Source: Streptomyces sp. SID8374 (GTDB lineage Bacteria; Actinomycetota; Actinomycetes; Streptomycetales; Streptomycetaceae). From it: a stretch of 64,000 nt of DNA. Positions 55,519 through 64,000 of the stretch are shown piece after piece. Under the pieces are notes generated by a model, which searched no databases, was not told where the DNA came from, and was given only the letters and a program-made list of their open reading frames with translations. Position numbers and translations under genes: made by a program. The stretch spans positions 744,001 through 808,000 of the forward strand of contig NZ_WWGH01000002.1 in NCBI RefSeq assembly GCF_009865135.1. Reading direction: 5' to 3'. Within the stretch, counting starts at the first letter, position 1. Every line of letters begins with the position of its first letter.

Positions 55519-56346
55519 ATGCCCCGTCCCGTCGTCCGTGCCCTGACCGGGGTCCTCGCCCTCACGGCAGCAGCCGCGCTGCCGTTCGCCGCACCGATCC
55601 CGGCCGCCGCCGACAGCATCGTCGTCGGCGGGCAGGCCACCCCTGTGGCGGACAGCCCCTGGGCGGTGGCCCTGTCGAGTCGTGACCGGTTCGGCGGGGC
55701 GCGCGCCGGCCAGTTCTGCGGCGGCGTCGCCGTGGCGCCGACGAAGATCCTGACGGTCGCCCACTGTCTGGGTGAAGAGGCGCTCGGCGGACCGGTGAGC
55801 AGGGCGAAGGACCTGCGCGTCATCGCCGGAAGGGACCGGTTGAGTGACCGGAGCGGTCAGGAGATCCCGGTCCGGAGCGTCTGGGTCAATCCGGCGTACG
55901 ACTCCGCCACCAACGCCGGAGACCTCGCGGTGCTGACCCTGGCCCGGGCCCTGCCCCAGGGCAGCGTCATCCCGATGGCCCGAGCGGGGGATGAGGCGTA
56001 CCGGGCCGGGACGGCGGCGGCGGTCTACGGGTGGGGGGACACGACCGGAAGCGGTACGTACGCCTCCGTGCTGCGCTCCGCCCGGGTCCAGGTCCTGCCG
56101 GACAGCGAGTGCGCCCGGGCCTACCCGGGCGGCCAGGAGGGCACGTACGACGCCTCAGGGATGCTCTGTGCGGGCCACCCGGCCGGTGGGCGGGACGCGT
56201 GCCAGGGCGACAGCGGCGGGCCGCTGGTGGCCCGTGGGCGCCTCATCGGCCTGGTCTCCTGGGGGAGCGGCTGCGGGCGTGCGGGCAGCCCCGGGGTGTA
56301 CACCCGGGTCTCGGCGGCCCTGAAGTGGGCCGAGGGCCGCATCTGA
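55519..56346 (+). CDS. secreted trypsin-like serine protease
   Basis: A 275-residue S1-family protease with a signal peptide (MPRPVVRALTGVLALTAAAA, cleavage near AAADS). The mature enzyme begins IVVGGQATP. The catalytic triad is visible: His in LTVAHCLG, Asp in AGDLAVLTLA, Ser in DACQGDSGGPLV; WGSGCGRAGSPGVYTRV marks the C-terminal part, with an Asp at the trypsin S1 position (DACQGDSGG). ATG at 55519 with CAGGAG. It is the first chromosomal gene after the element. Confidence 0.92.
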   Translation: MPRPVVRALTGVLALTAAAALPFAAPIPAAADSIVVGGQATPVADSPWAVALSSRDRFGGARAGQFCGGVAVAPTKILTVAHCLGEEALGGPVSRAKDLRVIAGRDRLSDRSGQEIPVRSVWVNPAYDSATNAGDLAVLTLARALPQGSVIPMARAGDEAYRAGTAAAVYGWGDTTGSGTYASVLRSARVQVLPDSECARAYPGGQEGTYDASGMLCAGHPAGGRDACQGDSGGPLVARGRLIGLVSWGSGCGRAGSPGVYTRVSAALKWAEGRI

Positions 56347-56449
56347 GGGGCTGAGCGGGCGCCCGGAGGCCGGCGGCCGGCCGGGGAGCGGTCACCGCGG
56401 ACTCCGTGGCCGGCTCAGCGGGCCCGGAAGACCCGCCGACGTACGAGAA

Positions 56450-56481
56450 CGGGCGGCACCCCTTGGTGGGGGTGCCGCCCG
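56450..56481. terminator. bidirectional terminator
   Basis: CGGGCGGCACCCC / GGGGTGCCGCCCG, 13-bp stem with a 6-nt loop, between the convergent protease and DUF7455 genes. Confidence 0.8.
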
Positions 56482-56527
56482 TCGGCCGGTCCTGGACCGG
56501 CCCCTGGCTCGTCGTGGATGCGAGGTG

Positions 56528-56761
56528 TCAGTGTTGTTCCTCGTCGGCAGCAGTCGCCTGTACGGCGGTGAGCCGATCCGTCTCATCCTGTATTTCCGCG
56601 GCGATCTTCTTGAGTTCCGGCTCGAACTTGCGCCCGTGGTGGGCGCAGAAGAGCAGTTCACCGCCGCTGATCAGGACGACGCGCAGATAGGCCTGGGCGC
56701 CGCAACGGTCACAGCGGTCTGCTGCGGTCAGCGGGCTCGCGGGGGTCAGAACAGTAGTCAC
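56528..56761 (-). CDS. DUF7455-like small Cys protein
   Basis: A 77-residue protein (MTTVLTPASPLTAADRCDRC...) with a Cys pair DRCDRCGAQAYLRVVL and a second metal site in LLFCAHHGRKFEP, a small zinc-ribbon-like pattern, followed by an acidic helical tail. This matches the DUF7455 family, conserved near hrdB in actinobacteria. Function unknown. Confidence 0.75.
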   Translation of the reverse strand: MTTVLTPASPLTAADRCDRCGAQAYLRVVLISGGELLFCAHHGRKFEPELKKIAAEIQDETDRLTAVQATAADEEQH

Positions 56762-57208
56762 GTCGCCTCTTCTCTAGCTCGACGAGCTGTCGTACCAGGG
56801 TCAACATCCAACCAGGCCGAAAACGTTCCCGCTCGTGGCTTTTCTTCGAAACTTCTTCTCGGGATGGCTGTCAGTTGCCGGTTGGCGGCGAATGTGCCGT
56901 ATGCGGAGCGCTACGGTTTCGCATTGCTTGTCTTGGGGGTGGGTCCCTCCGGCCGGCTTGCCGGTTTGTTCATGAGGACGTGCCCGGAGCCTAAATGGTT
57001 CATGCCTCGAAGGGAACGTGATGTGCACGTCACTCCGACGAATGATCGAACATCCATGCGAGCCCGGATGAGGCTCGACTAGCATGAGGATTCCCCGAGG
57101 GTGGCGTTACAACCGCTCTACCAGGCCTCTGTAGGCTCTCAGCGGCAACCGAAGCCGACCGTGATACCCACCAGGGGCCCAGATGAAATTCAGCGAGGAG
57201 CGAACCGC
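56762..57208. other. 447-bp promoter region of parE
   Basis: Divergent gap upstream of parE. Short open frames in it lack coding bias. An AT-richer stretch near 56815-56900 may hold promoters; I see no RNA gene or clear repeat. Confidence 0.4.
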
Positions 57209-59335
57209 GTGACCGCCGAAACGTCCGTGCCGTCCACCGCGATGCTGACCGCAGCAGGCGGCGACCGGGACAGCTCCAACTACACCGCGCGGCACCTTCT
57301 CGTCCTCGAAGGACTTGAGGCGGTCCGCAAGCGCCCCGGGATGTACATCGGGTCCACCGACAGCCGCGGGCTCATGCACTGCCTCTGGGAGATCATCGAC
57401 AACTCCGTCGACGAGGCCCTGGGCGGTCACTGCGACCACATCGAGGTCATCCTCCACGACGACGCCTCCGTCGAGGTCCGGGACAACGGCCGCGGCATCC
57501 CCGTGGACGTGGAGCCCAAGACCGGGCTCTCCGGCATCGAGGTCGTCATGACCAAGCTGCACGCCGGCGGCAAGTTCGGCGGCGGCTCCTACGCGGCCTC
57601 CGGCGGCCTCCACGGCGTCGGCGCCTCCGTGGTCAACGCCCTCTCCGCCCGCCTGGACGTCGAGGTCGACCGCAACAGCGCGACCCACTCCATCAGCTTC
57701 CGCCGCGGCGTTCCGGGCATGTTCACCGAGCAGGGCCCCGACAGCCCCTTCGACCCGGCCAACGGCCTCCGCAAGGGCAAGCGGGTCCCCAAGACCCGTA
57801 CCGGTACCCGGGTCAGGTACTGGGCGGACCGGCAGATCTTCCTCAAGGACGCCAAGCTCAATCTGGAGACCCTCTACCAGCGGGCCCGCCAGACGGCCTT
57901 CCTCGTCCCCGGCCTCACCATCGTCGTCCGCGACGAGCGCGGCCTCGACGGGGAGGGCAAGACCGAGGAGACGTTCCGCTTCGACGGCGGCATCAGCGAG
58001 TTCTGCGAGTACCTGGCGCAGGACAAGGCCGTCTGCGACGTCCAGCGGCTGACCGGCACCGGCACCTTCAAGGAGACCGTCCCGGTCCTCGACGACCGCG
58101 GCCACATGACCGCGACCGAGGTCACCCGGGAGCTCGGCGTCGACATCGCGCTGCGCTGGGGCACCGGCTACGACACCACCGTCCGCTCCTTCGTCAACAT
58201 CATCGCCACCCCCAAGGGCGGCACCCACGTCAGCGGTTTCGAGCGCTCCCTCACCAAGACGGTGAACGAGGCGCTCCGCTCCGCGAAGATGCTGCGGGTC
58301 GCCGAGGACGACGTGGTCAAGGACGACGCCCTCGAAGGGCTCACCGCCGTCGTCACCGTACGGCTGGCGGAGCCGCAGTTCGAGGGGCAGACCAAGGAGG
58401 TGCTCGGCACCTCGGCGGCCAACCGGATCGTCGCGGCCGTGGTCGCCAAGGAGCTGAAGGCGTTCCTGACCTCCACCAAGCGGGACGCCAAGGCGCAGGC
58501 CCGGGCCGTCCTGGAGAAGGCCGTCGCCGCCGCCCGTACGCGGATCGCCGCCCGCCAGCACAAGGACGCCCAGCGCCGCAAGACCGCGCTGGAGTCCTCC
58601 TCGCTCCCCGCCAAGCTGGCCGACTGCCGCAGCGACGACGTGGAGCGCAGCGAGCTCTTCATCGTCGAGGGCGACTCGGCGCTCGGCACCGCCAAGCTGG
58701 CCCGGAACAGCGAGTTCCAGGCGCTCCTGCCGATCCGCGGCAAGATCCTCAACGTCCAGAAGTCGTCCGTCTCGGACATGCTGAAGAACGCCGAGTGCGG
58801 CGCCATCATCCAGGTCATAGGAGCCGGGTCCGGCCGGACCTTCGACATCGACGCCGCCCGCTACGGCAAGGTCATCATGATGACCGACGCCGATGTGGAC
58901 GGCTCCCACATCCGCACCCTGCTGCTGACCCTCTTCCAGCGCTACATGCGCCCGATGGTCGAGGCCGGCCGGGTCTTCGCCGCCGTGCCCCCGCTGCACC
59001 GGATCGAGTTGGTCCAGCCCAAGAAGGGCCAGGACAAGTACGTGTACACGTACTCGGACAACGAGCTGCGCCAGACGCTGCTGGAGTTCCAGCGCAAGAA
59101 CGTCCGGATCAAGGAGTCCATCCAGCGCTACAAGGGCCTGGGCGAGATGGACGCCGACCAGCTGGCCGAGACCACGATGGACCCGCGCCACCGCACGCTG
59201 CGCCGGATCAACATCGGCGACCTGGAATCCTCCGAGCAGGTCTTCGACCTCCTGATGGGCAACGAGGTCGCGCCCCGCAAGGAGTTCATCACCAGCTCGG
59301 CGGCGACCCTGGACCGCTCGCGCATCGACGCGTAG
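57209..59335 (+). CDS. parE: DNA topoisomerase IV subunit B ParE (GyrB paralogue)
   Basis: A 708-residue type IIA topoisomerase ATPase subunit. The GHKL ATP site is present: LEAVRKRPGMYIGSTDSRG, EIIDNSVDEAL, DNGRGIPVD, and AGGKFGGGSYAASGGLHGVGASVVN. The TOPRIM metal site is ELFIVEGDSALGTAK and DADVDGSHIRTLLL. The C-terminal GLGEMDADQLAETTMDP is standard. I chose GTG 57209 because GAGGAG precedes it. As the true GyrB lies near oriC in Streptomyces, this copy near hrdB should be ParE; its partner ParC is expected nearby outside the window. Confidence 0.92.
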   Translation: MTAETSVPSTAMLTAAGGDRDSSNYTARHLLVLEGLEAVRKRPGMYIGSTDSRGLMHCLWEIIDNSVDEALGGHCDHIEVILHDDASVEVRDNGRGIPVDVEPKTGLSGIEVVMTKLHAGGKFGGGSYAASGGLHGVGASVVNALSARLDVEVDRNSATHSISFRRGVPGMFTEQGPDSPFDPANGLRKGKRVPKTRTGTRVRYWADRQIFLKDAKLNLETLYQRARQTAFLVPGLTIVVRDERGLDGEGKTEETFRFDGGISEFCEYLAQDKAVCDVQRLTGTGTFKETVPVLDDRGHMTATEVTRELGVDIALRWGTGYDTTVRSFVNIIATPKGGTHVSGFERSLTKTVNEALRSAKMLRVAEDDVVKDDALEGLTAVVTVRLAEPQFEGQTKEVLGTSAANRIVAAVVAKELKAFLTSTKRDAKAQARAVLEKAVAAARTRIAARQHKDAQRRKTALESSSLPAKLADCRSDDVERSELFIVEGDSALGTAKLARNSEFQALLPIRGKILNVQKSSVSDMLKNAECGAIIQVIGAGSGRTFDIDAARYGKVIMMTDADVDGSHIRTLLLTLFQRYMRPMVEAGRVFAAVPPLHRIELVQPKKGQDKYVYTYSDNELRQTLLEFQRKNVRIKESIQRYKGLGEMDADQLAETTMDPRHRTLRRINIGDLESSEQVFDLLMGNEVAPRKEFITSSAATLDRSRIDA

Positions 59336-59362
59336 CACCGCCGTACCGTCGCACCGACGTCT

Positions 59363-59404
59363 GCGGCCCCCGCCCTCCCGGATCACCGGAAGGGCGGGGG
59401 CCGC
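59363..59404 (+). terminator. parE terminator
   Basis: GCGGCCCCCGCCCTCCCGG / CCGGAAGGGCGGGGGCCGC with one internal mismatch and an ATCA loop, 28 bp after parE. Confidence 0.8.
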
Positions 59405-59550
59405 TTGCGTTCAGGGGCTCGTACCGCAGCCGTCCGGGACTTCTGTCACCTGAAGAGGTGAATTCGGGCGAATGACGCGTCCGGGATCTTCCCTTACCGC
59501 TCATGGTGGGCCACGCGGCCGAAAAGGTCCGTGGACAAGGGAGTTGCTCG

Positions 59551-60051
59551 GTGGAGAAGGAAGCAGGGCCGACGGCCGCAGGCGTGCGGCTCGACGACCC
59601 GTGGTACGAGGCGTCGGCAGCGGGCTGGGGCGAGACGGACGGCACGGGAGGCGAGGCGGCGGACGGCGCGCCCGGCCCCGGGGAGCCGCCGCCCGGGCCG
59701 ACCGCGGCCGAGATCTACCTGGAGGTGCACCGCAGCGAGGCCTTCCGCGAGGTCCGCCGCCGCTACCGCCGCTTCGTCGCGCCCGCCGCCCTCGCCTTCC
59801 TCCTCTGGTACCTCGCGTACGTCGTCGCGGCCACCTCGGCGCCCGGGCTGATGGCCCGCCCGGTCGCCGGCGCGGTCAACGTGGCGATGGTGGCGGGTCT
59901 CGGCCAGTTCCTCACCACCTTCCTGCTGACCTGGGCGTACGCACGCCACGCACGGCTGCGCAGGGACCGGGCGGCCCTCGATCTGCGATGGGACACCCAG
60001 GAGATGACGCGGGGAGCCGCACAGGCGGCGACAGGAGGGCGGGGACGTTGA
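59551..60051 (+). CDS. DUF485 membrane protein, partner of a solute symporter
   Basis: A 166-residue protein with an acidic, Gly-rich N-terminus and two hydrophobic segments (FVAPAALAFLLWYLAYVVA and the MVAGLGQFLTTFLLTWAYA region), the DUF485 pattern. DUF485 proteins are encoded just before ActP-type symporters. Its stop overlaps the TTG start of the next gene. GTG 59551 has GGGAG 7 nt upstream; the ATG at 59503 has none. Confidence 0.82.
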   Translation: MEKEAGPTAAGVRLDDPWYEASAAGWGETDGTGGEAADGAPGPGEPPPGPTAAEIYLEVHRSEAFREVRRRYRRFVAPAALAFLLWYLAYVVAATSAPGLMARPVAGAVNVAMVAGLGQFLTTFLLTWAYARHARLRRDRAALDLRWDTQEMTRGAAQAATGGRGR

Positions 60052-61640
60052 GAGGCGACCACCAGACACTCGCCCTGCTGCTGTTCTGCGCGTTCATCGC
60101 GGTGACGCTCTTCATCACCACCTGGGTCAGCCGCGACCGGCAGGGTTCCGCCGAGGAGTTCTACGCCGGAGGCCGCCTCTTCTCGCCCATGGAGAACGGA
60201 TTCGCCATCGCCGGCGACTACATGTCGGCCGCCTCCTTCCTCGGCATCTCCGGGCTGATCGCCCTCTTCGGCTACGACGGCATGCTCTACTCGGTCGGCT
60301 TCCTGGTCGCCTGGCTGGTCGTCCTGCTGCTGGTGGCCGAACTCGTCCGCAACTGCGGCCGGTTCACCCTCGCCGACGTGGTCGCCGCCCGCATGGCCGA
60401 GCGCCCGGTGCGCACCGCCCTCGGCACCTCCTCGGTCACCGTCTCCGTCCTCTACCTCGTCGCCCAGATGGTCGGCGCGGGCTCCCTGGTGGCCCTGCTG
60501 CTCGGCGGGACGAGCGACGCGGCCCGGTCCTGGACCGTCGTCGGCGTCGGCGCGCTCATGGTCGTCTACGTCTCCTTCGGCGGGATGCGCGCCACCACCT
60601 GGATCCAGATCGTCAAGGCCGTGCTGCTGATGGGCGGGGCCGTCGCCCTGACCGTGCTCGTCCTGGTCCACTTCCGGGGTGACGTCAACAGCCTGCTCAA
60701 CACCGCCGCCGAACGCAGCGGCCACGGCAAGGACTTCCTCGCCCCCGGCCTGCGCTACGGCGGCGACTGGATCTCCCGGTTCGACTTCATCAGCCTGGGC
60801 GTCGCCCTCGTCCTGGGCACGGCGGGGCTGCCGCACATCCTGTCGCGCTTCTACACCGTGCCCACCGCCCGCGCCGCACGCCGGTCCGTCGTCTGGTCCA
60901 TCGGCCTCATCGGCAGCTTCTACCTGATGACGATCGTGCTCGGCTTCGGCGCCGCCGCCCTGGTCGGCTCCGCCGAGGTCCGCTCCTCGAACGCGGCGGG
61001 CAACACCGCCGTACCGCTGCTGGCCCTCAACCTCGGGGGCGGCGAGGGTTCCACCGGCGGAACGGTTCTCTTCGCCGTGGTCGCCGCCATCGCCTTCGCC
61101 ACGATCCTGGCCGTCGTCGCGGGCATCACGCTCGCCTCCTCGGCCTCCGTCGCCCACGACCTGTACGCCTCGCTCCGCCGTCCGGGCCGCAAGCAGTACG
61201 GCGAGGTGGCCGTCGCCCGGATCGCCGCCGCCGGGATCGGGGCGGTCGCCATCGCGCTCGGCCTGCTCGCCCAGAACCTCAACGTGGCGTTCCTCGTCGG
61301 CCTCGCCTTCGCGGTGGCCGCCTCCGCGAACCTCCCGGCCCTGCTCTACTCGCTGTTCTGGCGGAACTTCACCACCCGGGGCGCGGTCTGGGCGGTGTAC
61401 GGCGGCCTCGTCCCGGCCGTCGTCCTGGTCCTGGTCTCACCCGTCGTCTCGGGCAGCCCCACATCGCTCTTCCCGGGCGTCGACTTCCAGCTCTTCCCGC
61501 TGGAGAACCCGGGGCTCGTCTCGATCCCGCTCGGCTTCCTGGCGGGATGGCTCGGCACGGTCACCTCGCGCGAGCAGCCGGACGAGGCCAAGCACGCGGA
61601 GAGCGAGGTCCGGGCGCTCACGGGGGCGGGGGCCGCCTGA
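60048..61640 (+). CDS. sodium:solute symporter, ActP-like (cation acetate symporter)
   Basis: A 530-residue SSSF-family transporter with about 13 membrane segments. Signatures: GGRLFSPMENGFAIAGDYMSAASFLG, LIALFGYDGMLYSVGF, PHILSRFYTVP, and the PVFAIPVLV-like VISLPFALPVIYTSL-equivalent AASANLPALLYSLFW. It has the long LGTAGLPHIL loop and a periplasmic insert near residue 215 of acetate/pyruvate symporters. The start is TTG 60048, overlapping the DUF485 stop and preceded by GGAGGG; both are translationally coupled. Confidence 0.85.
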   Translation: MRGDHQTLALLLFCAFIAVTLFITTWVSRDRQGSAEEFYAGGRLFSPMENGFAIAGDYMSAASFLGISGLIALFGYDGMLYSVGFLVAWLVVLLLVAELVRNCGRFTLADVVAARMAERPVRTALGTSSVTVSVLYLVAQMVGAGSLVALLLGGTSDAARSWTVVGVGALMVVYVSFGGMRATTWIQIVKAVLLMGGAVALTVLVLVHFRGDVNSLLNTAAERSGHGKDFLAPGLRYGGDWISRFDFISLGVALVLGTAGLPHILSRFYTVPTARAARRSVVWSIGLIGSFYLMTIVLGFGAAALVGSAEVRSSNAAGNTAVPLLALNLGGGEGSTGGTVLFAVVAAIAFATILAVVAGITLASSASVAHDLYASLRRPGRKQYGEVAVARIAAAGIGAVAIALGLLAQNLNVAFLVGLAFAVAASANLPALLYSLFWRNFTTRGAVWAVYGGLVPAVVLVLVSPVVSGSPTSLFPGVDFQLFPLENPGLVSIPLGFLAGWLGTVTSREQPDEAKHAESEVRALTGAGAA

Positions 61641-61649
61641 AAAAGGCTC

Positions 61650-62318
61650 CTACGCCCAGGAGTAGCGGTGTTCCGGGCGGCCCGTCTCGCCGTACCGCAG
61701 CGTCAGCCGGACCTTCCCCGTCCGCTCCAGCAGCTTCAGATAGCGCTGTGCCGTCTGCCGGCTCATCCCCGCGCTCTCCGCGATCTCCTGGGCGGAGAGC
61801 GGGCCGTCCGCGTCGCGCAGCGCCCGCCGTACGAGCTCGGCGGTGGTGGGGGAGTGGCCCTTGGGCAGCTCCGGCTCGCCCGCCGCCCACAGGGCGCCGA
61901 AGAGCCGGTCCACCTCAGCCTGCTCGGCCTGCCCGCCGCCGTCGAGGGTGTGGCGCAGCGCCGCGTACGCCTCCAGCTTGGAGCGCAGACCGGCGTACGT
62001 GAACGGCTTGACCAGGTACTGGAGCGCGCCGTGCCGCATCGCGTCCTGCACGGTCGCCACGTCCCGGGCGGCGGTCACCATGATCACGTCGACCTGGCGG
62101 CCCAGCCGGCGCAGCTCCCGCACGACGGCGAGACCGTTGCGGTCCGGGAGGTAGTGGTCCAGCAGGATCAGGTCCACGGGCACCTCCTCGACCACGGCCA
62201 GCGCCTGCGCCGCCGAGTGGGCCTGCGCGGCCACCCGGAATCCGGCGACCTTGGCGACGTACGCCGCGTTGATCTCCGCCACCCGGAGGTCGTCGTCCAC
62301 GATCAGGACCTGGATCAC
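61650..62318 (-). CDS. CitB/DcuR-type response regulator
   Basis: A 222-residue two-component response regulator. Receiver: VLIVDDDLRVAE, LILLDHYLPDRNGLAVV (phospho-acceptor Asp), MVTAARDVATVQDAMRHGAL, YLVKPF (Lys). The C-terminal winged helix has AQEIAESAGMSRQTAQRYLKLL, the CitB-family effector. Its ATG overlaps the kinase stop by 4 bp (62315-62318). It converges on the symporter gene with a 9-bp gap. Confidence 0.9.
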   Translation of the reverse strand: MIQVLIVDDDLRVAEINAAYVAKVAGFRVAAQAHSAAQALAVVEEVPVDLILLDHYLPDRNGLAVVRELRRLGRQVDVIMVTAARDVATVQDAMRHGALQYLVKPFTYAGLRSKLEAYAALRHTLDGGGQAEQAEVDRLFGALWAAGEPELPKGHSPTTAELVRRALRDADGPLSAQEIAESAGMSRQTAQRYLKLLERTGKVRLTLRYGETGRPEHRYSWA

Positions 62319-63970
62319 CGGTTCTCTCCTGTCAGGACCTCATCCACCGGTTCCGGCGCGGCCAGCGCCTCCGGGAGGACGACCGTGAACTCCGCGCCCC
62401 CGCCGTCCGCCGCCGAGACCGCCACGCTGCCTCCCTGGCGCTCCGCGAGCCTGCGGACCAGGGGGAGCCCCAGGCCCCGTTTGCCGTGGGCCGGGAGGTC
62501 CTTGGTGGACCAGCCCTCGGTGAAGATCGACGCGTGCTGCTCCGGGGCGATCCCGGGGCCGCTGTCCCGTACCCGCAGCTCCACCGTACGGCCCTCGGCC
62601 CGCAGCCCCACCTCGATCCGGGCGTCCGCCGACCCGGCCGCCGCGTCCGTGGCGTTGTCGACGAGGTTGCCGACCACCGTGACCAGGCCGCGCGGGTCCA
62701 CCACCCGGTCCGGCAGCAGCGTGCCGGGCGCCAGCCGCAGCGAGACACCGCGCTCCGCGGCCACCGTCGCCTTGCCGACGAGCAGCGCGGCCAGCAGCGG
62801 GTCCCGCACCTTCTCCGTGACCTGCTCCGCCGTCGCCCGGTGGACGCCCACCACCTCCGTCACGAACTCCATGGCGTCCTCGTGCATCTCCAGCTCCAGC
62901 AGCCCCAGCAGGGTGTGGAGCCGGTTGGCGTGCTCATGGTCCTGGGCGCGCAGCGCGTCGATCAGCCCGGTGGTGGAGTCGAGTTCGCGGCCGAGGTGTT
63001 CCAGCTCGGTCCGGTCGCGCAGGGTGACCACGGCCCCGCCGTCGTCCGTCTCCATCCGGTTGGCCAGCAGCACCCGGCTCCCCCGGACGGTCAGCAGGTC
63101 CTCGCCGACCACCCGCCCTGCCAGCACGTCCGCCGTCCGGCCGCCGGCCAGCACCTCTTCCAGCGGCCGTCCCGCCGCCTCGGGGCCGAGCCCGAGCAGC
63201 CGCTGCGCCTCGTCGTTCAGCAGCCGGATCCGGCCCGTCCCGTCGAGTGCGACGACCCCCTCGCGGATGGAGTGCAGCATCGCCTCGCGCTCGGTCAGCA
63301 GCGCGGAGATGTCGGAGAACGCCAGGTCATGGGTCTGCCGTTGCAGCCGTCGGGAGATCAGGTACGCGGCGAGAGCGCCGACCGCCAGGGCTGTTCCGGC
63401 GTACGCGAGGAGCCCCGGGATCGCGCCCAGGAGGCGGGCGCGGACGCTGTCGTACTCGATCCCGACCGAGACCGCGCCGACCACCTCGTCCCCGGCGCCG
63501 TGCAGTGGCACCTTGCCCCGGGCAGAGCGGCCCAGGGTCCCGCTGTCGATCTCCATGACCTCCCGGCCCCGGAGCGCGTCCCCGGGGTCGGTGGAGACCA
63601 CCTCGCCGATCCGGTCCGCCTCCGGGTGCGACCAGCGCACGCCCCGGCGGTCCATCACGACGACGTACTCCGCGCCGGTGGCCCGCCTGATCTGCTCGGC
63701 GGCGGACTGTACGGGGCCGAGCGCGGACGGCTCGGTGGTGCGCAGGTCCTCGGCGATGCCGGGCCGGGCGGCCGTGCTCTGGGCGATGGCCAGGGCGCGG
63801 CGCATCGCCTCGTCGTCCAGCTGGGCGCTGAGGGGGGCCAGGAACAGGCCGGTGACCAGCACGGTGACGCCCGTGATGATGGCCAGCTGCATCAGCAGGA
63901 CCTGCGAGAAGACTCGCTGCGGCCAGCCGAACCGGCGCGGTCCCCGGCCGGAGGTCGGTGGGGCGTTCAT
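62315..63970 (-). CDS. CitA/DcuS-type sensor histidine kinase
   Basis: A 551-residue kinase. Two membrane helices (IITGVTVLVTGLFLA, and around LLAYAGTALAVGALAAYLI) flank an extracytoplasmic PAS/CitAP domain (about residues 45-190) with GVRWSHPEADRIGEVV. A cytoplasmic PAS follows (IREGVVALDGTGRIRLLN), then the SpoOB-like dimerisation helix with the phosphorylatable His in QDHEHANRLHTLLGLLEL, and HATPase motifs NLVDNATDAA and GKRGLGLPLVRRL. Such kinases sense citrate or C4-dicarboxylates. With its response regulator it probably controls uptake, possibly the adjacent symporter. Confidence 0.9.
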   Translation of the reverse strand: MNAPPTSGRGPRRFGWPQRVFSQVLLMQLAIITGVTVLVTGLFLAPLSAQLDDEAMRRALAIAQSTAARPGIAEDLRTTEPSALGPVQSAAEQIRRATGAEYVVVMDRRGVRWSHPEADRIGEVVSTDPGDALRGREVMEIDSGTLGRSARGKVPLHGAGDEVVGAVSVGIEYDSVRARLLGAIPGLLAYAGTALAVGALAAYLISRRLQRQTHDLAFSDISALLTEREAMLHSIREGVVALDGTGRIRLLNDEAQRLLGLGPEAAGRPLEEVLAGGRTADVLAGRVVGEDLLTVRGSRVLLANRMETDDGGAVVTLRDRTELEHLGRELDSTTGLIDALRAQDHEHANRLHTLLGLLELEMHEDAMEFVTEVVGVHRATAEQVTEKVRDPLLAALLVGKATVAAERGVSLRLAPGTLLPDRVVDPRGLVTVVGNLVDNATDAAAGSADARIEVGLRAEGRTVELRVRDSGPGIAPEQHASIFTEGWSTKDLPAHGKRGLGLPLVRRLAERQGGSVAVSAADGGGAEFTVVLPEALAAPEPVDEVLTGENR

Positions 63971-64000
63971 CGTAGAGACGGTAAAGGGCGCGGGGGCCCG

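Noticed and set aside
57107..59386. A 759-codon minus-strand open frame over parE
   Set aside because: Mirror of the parE codon bias; no recognisable domain.
1..64000. CRISPR array
   Set aside because: No regularly spaced identical repeats with unique spacers and no cas genes were seen; the 20-bp array at 29.1 kb is degenerate and has no spacers.

Overview
The window is high-GC actinobacterial chromosome, almost certainly Streptomyces: GC-rich third codon positions, many GTG/TTG starts, and a gene order (miaB, miaA, dapF, rshA, hflX, dinG-type helicase, lexA, nrdR-nrdJ, rnhB, whiH, hrdB, parE) that I recall from the S. coelicolor SCO578x-SCO582x core. The assignment to genus rests on that remembered synteny and on near-identity of several proteins to Streptomyces families; no database search was run.

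Layout. 1-6.2 kb: the start of a TAXI-type solute-binding protein (leaving the window at the left edge), tRNA modification genes miaB and miaA, an extradiol-dioxygenase-like protein, a small antitoxin-like protein, a membrane protein and dapF. 6.4-13.8 kb: a RelA/SpoT homologue, a secreted M1 peptidase, the GTPase HflX, an anti-sigma-type ATPase and a lipoprotein serine protease. 14.0-20.5 kb: an NRPS-independent siderophore (NIS) operon with aminotransferase, NIS synthetase, acyltransferase and second NIS synthetase. 20.5-28 kb: DNA damage and dNTP genes (DinG-like helicase, LexA with its SOS box, NrdR with paired NrdR boxes, B12-dependent NrdJ, TerD-like protein). 28.5-42.9 kb: metabolic and hypothetical genes, RNase HII, a RecQ-phosphoribosyltransferase fusion facing a pair of inverted DnaA boxes, a NUDIX-type regulator, an ABC transporter and the sporulation regulator WhiH. 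43.2-44.8 kb: hrdB, the principal sigma factor.

The unusual part is 44,749-55,381. A roughly 10.6-kb integrative element sits in the 3' end of hrdB. It is bounded by a 21-bp direct repeat (20 of 21 identical) that encodes the last codons of HrdB, so the element supplies a replacement 3' end and a new terminator. It carries a tyrosine recombinase, small XRE and excisionase-like proteins, a RepA-type AAA ATPase beside an iteron-like origin candidate (8 TTGGGCC units, two 24-bp arms in perfect inverted repeat around an AT-rich core), an HK97-fold major capsid protein with no portal, protease, terminase or tail genes, an XRE/DUF6879 regulatory operon, and at the far end a PD-(D/E)XK-like putative nuclease. 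I read it as a phage satellite (PICI-like) of an actinobacterial phage that brings its own capsid protein and a possible defence cargo gene. No conjugation genes are present.

55.4-64 kb returns to core genes: a secreted trypsin-like protease that would originally have followed hrdB, a small Cys-containing protein, topoisomerase IV subunit ParE, a DUF485/ActP solute symporter pair, and a CitA/DcuS-type two-component system that converges on the symporter.
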